Assembly (NCBI GenBank): GCA_002504435.1
Contig: DAQP01000005.1
Location: 945-16,170 of the forward strand
Length of the DNA stretch: 15,226 bases
DNA from: Euryarchaeota archaeon UBA438
GTDB taxonomy: Archaea; Thermoplasmatota; Poseidoniia; Poseidoniales; Thalassarchaeaceae
Direction: 5' to 3'
Position numbers and translations under genes: made by a program
Shown here: positions 1-5,654 of the stretch, one piece after another
How the letters are laid out: each line of letters opens with the position of its first letter
How positions within the stretch are numbered: position 1 is the first letter of the stretch
The notes under the pieces: generated by a model
What the model was told of the DNA's origin: nothing
Databases searched by the model: none
Seen by the model: the letters and a program-made list of their open reading frames with translations, nothing else

Positions 1-24
1 AATGGGGGATGGTCAGCAGAACTA

Positions 25-912
25 ATGAAGCACGTAAATTCTCATGATGAAGATGGATTTATCGTAGTGCTGTTGATGCGATCTGACCCGAGAAGCCCGA
101 GCGATAAAGGGGACTGGGTCAGAAACGGATGGTCATGTAGGGTCATCAATAGATTGCGTATGGGTAGAGAGAGAATTGAGTCTGTTGCATTCTGGAAACC
201 GGGAAGCGGAGTGGGGGCCGTAACGGTGGAAGAATGTGATTCCACAATGACAGAGGCCGGTTCCCTGCCAGATCGAGGTTGGCAGAGGGTTAGGGCAAGA
301 AGGCAGACAAAGGGGCGTGGAAGAGGGGGTTCAGTATGGGAATTCCAAGAAGGCGATGTTGCAGCCACCTGGAAATTGGCAATTGGAGATGGTTCCGAAA
401 TCCCACATGGACTGGTCCAGACCGCTGTTGGTAGTGCCATAGCTGAGAATATCGGTTGCAGGACAAAATGGCCGAATGATCTTGTGGACAAATCTGGATT
501 GAAGATAGGCGGGATTATTGCAGAATCATCCAGTTATGAGTCTGGCATGAGGGTCGGAGTAGGAATCAACTCGTGTCCCAGGATAGTCTCTGAAAGGAGG
601 GTTTCAGGGTGGTCGGAGACCCTCGGCGACGACTCTGCAGAGGTCGTATTCCGTATTATCGACGCTTCACTCTCGGGAATTTTTGAAGCGGTTCCTGGGT
701 TGCCAAAACCAGGTATTGAGTTTCTAGTTGAACACTCATGGAGGGGGATTTCTTCCTCGCTATCCGAGGGGGCTTTCCCTCGGGCCTTTGGCAGGTGCAT
801 GAGGGCCGTAGGACTGGACGAGAGTGGTGGCTTGATCCTAGAGGATGGCGGAGAGGTTTCTGTAATCACCGATGTAGATGAGCTAGTGTGGTCCTTCCCT
901 AGCGGCTTCTAG
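25..912 (+). CDS. birA: Biotin-protein ligase (BirA catalytic domain)
   Basis: Attaches biotin, via biotinyl-5'-AMP, to the acceptor lysine of biotin carrier proteins; the carrier at 13382-13789 is a natural substrate. Visible motifs are the ATP/biotin loop RQTKGRGRGG (residues 93-102), TKWPNDLV (147-154), KIGGIIAE (160-167) and GVGIN (178-182), in the usual BirA/LplA order. A DST triplet (72-74) corresponds to the N-terminal substrate motif. A weakly conserved C-terminal domain (about 240-295) follows. No helix-turn-helix regulatory domain is evident, so this looks like a non-repressor ligase. The first 46 residues match nothing I recognise. The start could be internal, for example ATG at 160, although ATG at 25 overlaps a possible upstream stop (TAATG at 23-27) and has a purine-rich GGGGGAT before it. 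The 3' end overlaps the convergent Pop5-like gene by 14 bp. Function is confident; the start is not. Confidence 0.88.
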   Translation: MKHVNSHDEDGFIVVLLMRSDPRSPSDKGDWVRNGWSCRVINRLRMGRERIESVAFWKPGSGVGAVTVEECDSTMTEAGSLPDRGWQRVRARRQTKGRGRGGSVWEFQEGDVAATWKLAIGDGSEIPHGLVQTAVGSAIAENIGCRTKWPNDLVDKSGLKIGGIIAESSSYESGMRVGVGINSCPRIVSERRVSGWSETLGDDSAEVVFRIIDASLSGIFEAVPGLPKPGIEFLVEHSWRGISSSLSEGAFPRAFGRCMRAVGLDESGGLILEDGGEVSVITDVDELVWSFPSGF

Positions 913-1264
913 CTGGACGTTCGAGACCCAATCTTTTCCTAACTAGTCGGATTTTCCCGGACTTGGCCAGGGTGGATATCGAGGGAGAATCGTTCAGAGT
1001 TGAAACAACATGATCAGAATCGGTCAAATTGACTCTAATTACACATATGGACTGTTTTTCCGACCTTACTACATCGAAGAGCCTCCATTGTGTATCGCCA
1101 AGCAAATCGCCCAAGATCGCCTTGATGGAGTCGCGTGAGGTTTGTGGATTTTCGATCTGGAATCCTATCCACCTGTGTTTTCCTCTGGATGCCTTGCCCT
1201 GCTTCTTCACGTGTTGCCGGAGGGGGCATTCACTTAACGCATAATGGGGTGCTACCGATGTCAA
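899..1264 (-). CDS. rnp2: RNase P protein component 2 (Pop5/Rpp14-like)
   Basis: Probable protein subunit of archaeal RNase P, which trims 5' leaders from tRNA precursors. The call rests on overall pattern. A basic start leads into HRWIGFQI, resembling the R-Y-hydrophobic-x-F-x-I opening of Pop5. A helical stretch with a mid-protein strand (ICVIRV) follows, then the C-terminal SGKIRLVRKRL, resembling the SGTIK-x-(R/K)-rich end of the family. The longest reading uses a TTG start that overlaps the TGA of the upstream FtsZ-like gene (TTGA, 1261-1264). An alternative GTG at 1210-1208 gives about 103 residues and removes a non-conserved leader. The tail overlaps convergent birA. Pop5 is short and divergent, so the family call is moderate; a profile search would settle it. 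Confidence 0.55.
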   Translation of the reverse strand: MTSVAPHYALSECPLRQHVKKQGKASRGKHRWIGFQIENPQTSRDSIKAILGDLLGDTQWRLFDVVRSEKQSICVIRVNLTDSDHVVSTLNDSPSISTLAKSGKIRLVRKRLGLERPARSR

Positions 1265-2172
1265 AGACCGCTAACAACAGCAACAAGCCTTAGTCGGCCA
1301 ACCATATCGTCACTAGTTCTTGCGCCCATTATAACCTGGCAGTCGGGGTCCATAGAGGAAACAAAGGCATCTGTTATCTGATCGAGATGTGCGAGGGTCA
1401 TATCGGGCCCTCCCTCCAATTGCACTAGACAGCCTTTTGCCCCTTGAATCTCCAGTTCTGAAAGTGGAGAGTTGCGTGCCATTTCAACAACGGATCCAGG
1501 CAGTTCTGTAGTTCCCGTGCCAACAATAAGAGTTGCATCCCCCGGCTTCTCAATTATTGATCTCATGTCCATCAAATCAAGGTTTATTGTCCCTACTTCC
1601 GCAATTGTCGTGACCAGTCCCTCTATCAGTTCCTCTATCCACCCAGAGCCGGTAATCCAATCCGTCTTACGCTTTCTGGCTTGCCATGCGAGTCTTTCCA
1701 TACTCACCCTGATGCAGACGTGGGAATTGGAATCCAAACTAGAAACCGCCTCGTTGGCGATTGAACACCTCAGTGGTTGTTCGGCGAATGGCAAGCCGGC
1801 TATCGATAGAACTAGGCAGCCACTCTGTTTTGCTACTGATGCTATTTCGGAAGATGCGCCTGAGCCCATCCCGCCCCCTAGACCCGTTAGTATCAACATT
1901 ATCTCGGCCTTCTCGATTAGTGGCATCACAGAATCCAAGCCCTCCCTAAGCCTATGTGTTGCCATCATGGGGAGAGCTGCAGACCCCTTTCCCTCCCCAC
2001 CTGCATCTAGGAAAAGGCAGTTAGCCGTGTTTGCCCCCTCGAACGAAGACTCGTCCGCATCAATTAGGAGAAGTTCGGAGAGGTCTTGACAACGGGAGTG
2101 CGCCTGTGTTGCCCATATACAACCAATGCCACCGACGCCGACAATGAGTATGGCGCCCTCCTCCATGGCCAT
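1261..2172 (-). CDS. Short, divergent FtsZ/tubulin-family GTPase
   Basis: FtsZ-fold protein of 303 residues. Seen: the N-terminal nucleotide loop GVGGIG (12-17); the tubulin signature as GGGMGSG (99-105) instead of GGGTGTG; PFAEQPLR (128-135) where FtsZ has PFxxEGxxR; the T7 catalytic loop GTINLDLMD (194-202) with both acidic residues present; and the C-terminal stretch SPL, GAKG, GGPDMTL typical of the FtsZ second domain. It lacks the usual FtsZ asparagine after the first loop, the NTD triplet (LIDAD here), and any flexible C-terminal tail with a FtsA/SepF-binding peptide. GTP binding and self-activation at a subunit interface therefore look possible. A role as the main division FtsZ is doubtful, and a paralogue or regulator is more likely. 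It lies 28 bp after a TPR gene and overlaps the Pop5-like gene by 4 bp, suggesting one transcript. Confidence 0.75.
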   Translation of the reverse strand: MAMEEGAILIVGVGGIGCIWATQAHSRCQDLSELLLIDADESSFEGANTANCLFLDAGGEGKGSAALPMMATHRLREGLDSVMPLIEKAEIMLILTGLGGGMGSGASSEIASVAKQSGCLVLSIAGLPFAEQPLRCSIANEAVSSLDSNSHVCIRVSMERLAWQARKRKTDWITGSGWIEELIEGLVTTIAEVGTINLDLMDMRSIIEKPGDATLIVGTGTTELPGSVVEMARNSPLSELEIQGAKGCLVQLEGGPDMTLAHLDQITDAFVSSMDPDCQVIMGARTSDDMVGRLRLVAVVSGL

Positions 2173-2200
2173 GCCATGTATGTCTAGTGTTTAGTGTGTA

Positions 2201-2506
2201 CTAATCATAAGAGAGGTATCTCTGATATCTTCTCCTCTCGTCTCTAGCCCATGCGTTATCTGGCTCAATCTCCAGGACCCTGTCGTAGTATTCGATAGCG
2301 GCCTCAAAGTCGGAGAGGTGTCTTCCATTCATATGCCCGAGGATATTGAGAACTGGCACACACCTTGGATCTTCGTCGAGCATTCCGAGGAGTATTTCCT
2401 CAGCGCCAGAAATGTCCATCATCTCCATCTTGTTCTCAGCTGAGTCCAGGAGTGAGATTTGAGTCTCGGAAAGGCGATAGACGTTGCGCCAGCTTGGGTT
2501 CGCCAT
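2201..2506 (-). CDS. Small TPR-repeat protein
   Basis: A 101-residue soluble protein with about two tetratricopeptide-like helical pairs. Residues 34-65 and 67-98 show the TPR spacing of small and large residues, clearest in FEAAIEYYDRVLEIEPDNAWA, the canonical second half of a repeat with the DPxN-like turn. The N-terminal 30 residues are probably an extra helix. TPRs mediate protein-protein contacts, so the partner is unknown; the adjacent FtsZ-like GTPase is the obvious candidate by position only. The ATG is preceded by AGGAAG on the minus strand, a reasonable ribosome site. It is the first gene of the minus-strand cluster and is divergent from the respiratory operon. Confidence 0.7.
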   Translation of the reverse strand: MANPSWRNVYRLSETQISLLDSAENKMEMMDISGAEEILLGMLDEDPRCVPVLNILGHMNGRHLSDFEAAIEYYDRVLEIEPDNAWARDERRRYQRYLSYD

Positions 2507-2605
2507 GGCCTTCCTGACTGTTCTTTCCGTATTAGTTTGGCGAGTACGTGGTATGCTTCAGAATATGGGTTTCAGGCGAGAGTTGCATGTTGTCGACGTG
2601 GAACG

Positions 2606-2611
2606 TTAATA
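2606..2611 (+). promoter_or_regulatory. Candidate TATA element of the respiratory operon
   Basis: TTAATA lies 42 bp before the ATG at 2654 in the 147-bp divergent intergenic region. A transcription start about 25 bp downstream would leave a roughly 20-nt leader holding the ribosome site GAGGG (2643-2647). This is inferred from position and composition only. Confidence 0.35.
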
Positions 2612-2653
2612 GCCTCGTTTCAGGTGGCCCGACACATACGTTGAGGGTTCACC

Positions 2654-3463
2654 ATGAGGTCCGCTCTTACTAGCTCCAGAAGGCTGTTCGTAATGGGCAT
2701 AGTAGCGCTTCTGTTGGCAGGGGGTGTACAGGCCTTCCACACAGGGGTCGGAGGAGATGCGAACGATGATGGGGATGTGGCAATAGCTGGTTGCACATGT
2801 CACTCGGCTGAGCCTGACAACTCAGTAACTCTGATCCTTACCGATGTCCCGTACAGGTATGAGCCCGGAGTTGTTTACGAAATGAAAATACAGATAATTG
2901 GAGGCCCAGATATCGATACTGATTCTGGGACCGGGGGATTCTCAATGAGAGTCACAGATGGAACCCTAGGCGGTTCTGAGGGATTCGAGAATTTGGTACA
3001 GAACTGGGAAGATGATGCGCAGTCACTGACCCATACTGACCCGGGGTCTCAGACCGCAGACAGAGCCTGGCACATCTCTTGGACCGCGCCCTCGGCCGGA
3101 ACGGGCGTGGTGTCCGTATGGTTGTCAGGAAATTCGGTGAATGGCGATGGCGTTCCTTCCGAACTCGACAGGTGGAACAGGCTTAGCACCACCATAGATG
3201 AAGGCGAAGACGGGGGAGTTAGGACAGTGTTCGCGGGCAATGGGGACATTGAGCCTCCGGCACCCACAGAGGAGAGCATTGACCTGCACCACATGGGAGC
3301 AGGGATGAGGGCCCACTGGCTTGGGCTGCTTGGTTTCGCTGCTGTCGTAATTGTGATTGTTTTCTGCGGGCTGATGCTGAGGTATGGTTTCTCCAGACAC
3401 TACGAAGGAAGAAGCAATCTACTTAGATTGCGAATAAAGCATCAGAGGAGGGGGGACCAGTAA
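2654..3463 (+). CDS. Exported, membrane-anchored CxCH protein (atypical cytochrome-c-like, choice-of-anchor V type)
   Basis: First gene of the cytochrome b operon, 269 residues. An N-terminal signal peptide (about 1-28) has basic residues, a hydrophobic core and AQ/AF near the cleavage point. A Cys-His site GCTCHS follows (C47, C49, H50), then a beta-rich domain with the pattern PGVVYEMKIQ and GGFSMRV. A C-terminal transmembrane helix (about 222-243) ends in a basic cytoplasmic tail. Context and the small domain after the Cys-His site resemble bacterial 'choice-of-anchor V' proteins, whose motif is normally CxxCH. Here the spacing is CxCH, so covalent heme binding is not assured. It may be the exported electron acceptor of the Rieske/cytochrome b complex, taking the place of cytochrome c1 or f; that is inference. 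The ribosome site GAGGG is 6 nt before the ATG, and the stop overlaps the next start (TAATG). Confidence 0.7.
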   Translation: MRSALTSSRRLFVMGIVALLLAGGVQAFHTGVGGDANDDGDVAIAGCTCHSAEPDNSVTLILTDVPYRYEPGVVYEMKIQIIGGPDIDTDSGTGGFSMRVTDGTLGGSEGFENLVQNWEDDAQSLTHTDPGSQTADRAWHISWTAPSAGTGVVSVWLSGNSVNGDGVPSELDRWNRLSTTIDEGEDGGVRTVFAGNGDIEPPAPTEESIDLHHMGAGMRAHWLGLLGFAAVVIVIVFCGLMLRYGFSRHYEGRSNLLRLRIKHQRRGDQ

Positions 3464-3912
3464 TGAAAGATGACGTCGTTCTGAAAATGCTCAGGCGGGT
3501 CGCTTCTGGGGAGGTCAGTGTAGAAGACGCAAGGGAGGCGCTGGAGGGAGTCAGTCTCAGCGAGGAAGCCTATGACTCAGCTGTAAACCATGGAGTGTTC
3601 AACGAAGCGACTCCGGGTTCAATAGTCAGAGCCAGTGTTTCGCCTTCAGGCGACTCATGGCTGGTGATTCTAATAGGGCTCTGGGGGATTATTTGGTCAC
3701 TATACTGGGCCGGTTCTCTTTCATACGGCCTTTACAACCATTGGGATCAGCAGCTACTTTCGTTCTTCTTGGCGATGCTTCTGCTTACCGTAATCATCCT
3801 CGGGATGGTCTACATGAAGTACGTAATGCCCGACATACTCATAGTGAAGAATCGCAGGGGGAAGTACATAACTCCGAAAGACCCGGATTCTTGGAAGCAA
3901 TACAAGGTGTAA
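3463..3912 (+). CDS. Two-helix membrane protein of the respiratory operon
   Basis: Unrecognised family, 149 residues. The N-terminal 55 residues are soluble and helical, with a short acidic pattern (VASGEVSVEDAREALEG) that resembles small helical-hairpin domains in other membrane proteins. Two transmembrane helices follow (about 66-90 and 98-118), then a basic C-terminal tail (KNRRGKYITPKDPDSWKQYKV minus the last residue) that should lie in the cytoplasm. It starts on the TAATG overlap with the preceding gene and ends 2 bp before the Rieske start, so it is translationally embedded in the operon. It may be an accessory or assembly subunit of the complex. No cofactor-binding residues are visible. 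Confidence 0.75.
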   Translation: MKDDVVLKMLRRVASGEVSVEDAREALEGVSLSEEAYDSAVNHGVFNEATPGSIVRASVSPSGDSWLVILIGLWGIIWSLYWAGSLSYGLYNHWDQQLLSFFLAMLLLTVIILGMVYMKYVMPDILIVKNRRGKYITPKDPDSWKQYKV

Positions 3913-3914
3913 TT

Positions 3915-4769
3915 ATGGCTAGAAGATTCAAACTTAGACCCGTAGGGGAAAGCGGTTCCGAATCTGATGATGAAACGCCATTTATCGACAGGCGGGAGTT
4001 CATGAGGCACTCATTCAACACGGCGGCCGGTGTAATCACCGTGGCTAGCCTTGGGAGCGTTGGGTTCGCATCTCTATTGATGGGGCAGGCTGAGAGCTCG
4101 GGTGGTGACTCGGCCGTTAGGTACTGGGTACCCACGGGTGCAGAGGATACCGTCTGGTACGGAGATAGCCATCTGGAGCCGATGACCTATCAGTCATTCG
4201 TAGATGCTGCGTCAAGCTCTTCGACAGGGATGGCTGCTGCACAGGGGGTGTGGTCAGGTTTGCCAATCAATGCAATCTATGTCCCCCATGAAGAGAATAA
4301 GACAGCGGCCTTGGTTGAAAACAAGCCGAGATTCCAATTCCTTGATGGTTATGCAGTAGATGGAGGTTATGTCGGATCTGGCTACGAGATGGATGACGAC
4401 TCGCAATTCGAACCTCTCAGAATTCATGACAACCTAATCATTGTCTTTTCGAGGTGCCCGCATTTGTGCTGCATCCCTGGCTGGCAACTGGTAGCAAATG
4501 AGTTCACAGCAGATCAGTGGTTCCCAAACGGGACGGACTCAGGAGGAAACAAGCTATTCTGCATTTGCCATTCTTCGCGATTCGATCCGACCGTGATTGA
4601 GAAGAACCGTAACACGAATCGTTCCGATGGGGCCCAATTCGAGTACTTCGGGATAAAGAGGACCGGGGGGCCGGCACCTGTCGGGATGCCTTTGGTCCCG
4701 TTCGTTCTGAATGGAGATATGATTGAGGCCCTTCCGGACTTCAAGGACTGGTATGCATATTGTGACTGA
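3915..4769 (+). CDS. Rieske [2Fe-2S] protein with twin-arginine anchor
   Basis: Rieske iron-sulfur subunit of a cytochrome bc/b6f-type quinol oxidase, passing electrons from quinol at the outer quinone site to an exported acceptor. Both cluster boxes are present: CPHLCC (C181, H183, C186) and CICHSS (C216, H219). C186 and C218 occupy the positions of the family's structural disulfide. The usual glycine of CTHLGC is a cysteine here (C185). The N-terminus carries a twin-arginine-like motif DRREFMR (25-31) followed by a hydrophobic segment (about 37-56), so it is probably Tat-exported with an uncleaved anchor. An in-frame open stretch extends upstream to 3657, but ATG at 3915 is chosen because it avoids a long overlap and has AGGTG 6 nt upstream. 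At 284 residues it is longer than typical; insertions lie before the first cluster box. Confidence 0.9.
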   Translation: MARRFKLRPVGESGSESDDETPFIDRREFMRHSFNTAAGVITVASLGSVGFASLLMGQAESSGGDSAVRYWVPTGAEDTVWYGDSHLEPMTYQSFVDAASSSSTGMAAAQGVWSGLPINAIYVPHEENKTAALVENKPRFQFLDGYAVDGGYVGSGYEMDDDSQFEPLRIHDNLIIVFSRCPHLCCIPGWQLVANEFTADQWFPNGTDSGGNKLFCICHSSRFDPTVIEKNRNTNRSDGAQFEYFGIKRTGGPAPVGMPLVPFVLNGDMIEALPDFKDWYAYCD

Positions 4770-4778
4770 GGTGAAGAG

Positions 4779-5645
4779 ATGATTCAATTTTGGTTCCTTT
4801 GGCTATTTATCGCAATAGTCGTGGTTATTGTAGCTTTGACACTCAGGAAAGAGAGGGAGGAAATGCCTCGTAAAGACATACTGAGGGCGGTCGAGACGAG
4901 TGCTGGCAGCATGGGACTTGCCGAGAAGACATTCCTCTGGGCATTTTCTTGGCTGGACACCAGATTCAGGATTCAGGACTACTGGGGCATGAGCAGGGAT
5001 GCATACTACGGGATGCACAGACAAATGCCAATGACCCATGCCGAGAAATACAAACTTAGGATTATCTGGTACTGGTACCCACTATATTGCCTCGGGGGGA
5101 TTTCCTTCCTAGCTTTCGTGATCCTAGTTATCACAGGTACTGTACTTGGGCTCTATTACGTCCCTGGTGGCGAGGGTGACCCGACTCCTGCTTACAGCAG
5201 TATGGAGTTCATAATGACCCAATTGCCTTTTGGATACATCATTCGCTCTATTCACCACTGGACTACTCATTTCATGGTAGCAGCTGTTTTCCTACATATG
5301 TGCAGAGTCTACTTCACTGGCGCATATAGGAACCCCAGGGAGTTGAATTGGTTAATCGGAGTGGCACTGATGTTCTTCACCATATTCTTTGGATATTCTG
5401 GATATCTCCTGCCATGGGACAGCTTGGCCTTCGGAGCTGCGACAATTGGGATAAACATGGCCATGAGTACCCCCCTAATCGGCGAGTGGGTAGCAAATGC
5501 GATGTTTGCTGGGACGTCCCTCTCAGGACAGACCGTCACCAGGATGTACTTCCTTCACGTCTTCATCCTACCAGTAGTGGTTACAGCACTAATTCTTGCT
5601 CACCTGTTCATAGTTTGGGCTCAGGGGATCGCGGAACCGCATTGA
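4779..5645 (+). CDS. Cytochrome b6-like subunit (N-terminal cytochrome b half)
   Basis: Di-heme cytochrome b half that binds the two b hemes linking the outer and inner quinone sites. Helix B carries H159 and H173 (14 apart) and helix D carries H260 and H275 (15 apart); a 15-residue step in helix D is the b6f-type spacing. The quinone-site helix GYSGYLLPWDSLAFGA (205-220) is typical of the family. Four core helices lie at about 103-126, 160-180, 190-212 and 255-280. Unusually, an additional N-terminal membrane helix (3-22) and a charged stretch to about 95 precede the core. GAGGTG sits just before the ATG. The C-terminal cytochrome b half is the next gene, so cytochrome b is split, as in b6f complexes. 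Confidence 0.92.
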   Translation: MIQFWFLWLFIAIVVVIVALTLRKEREEMPRKDILRAVETSAGSMGLAEKTFLWAFSWLDTRFRIQDYWGMSRDAYYGMHRQMPMTHAEKYKLRIIWYWYPLYCLGGISFLAFVILVITGTVLGLYYVPGGEGDPTPAYSSMEFIMTQLPFGYIIRSIHHWTTHFMVAAVFLHMCRVYFTGAYRNPRELNWLIGVALMFFTIFFGYSGYLLPWDSLAFGAATIGINMAMSTPLIGEWVANAMFAGTSLSGQTVTRMYFLHVFILPVVVTALILAHLFIVWAQGIAEPH

Positions 5646-5654
5646 GGTGACATC

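Noticed and set aside
1..24. 3' end of an upstream gene (frame 2, ending TAA at 23-25)
   Set aside because: Only seven codons are visible, too little to call; it is mentioned only as a possible coupling point for birA.
1472..2089. 205-residue plus-strand open frame over the FtsZ-like gene
   Set aside because: Ser/Pro-rich translation typical of an antisense shadow, while the minus strand carries clear FtsZ motifs.
3657..3914. Upstream in-frame extension of the Rieske gene
   Set aside because: It overlaps the preceding membrane-protein gene for most of its length, has no Rieske or signal-peptide character, and ATG 3915 has a proper ribosome site followed by the twin-arginine segment.
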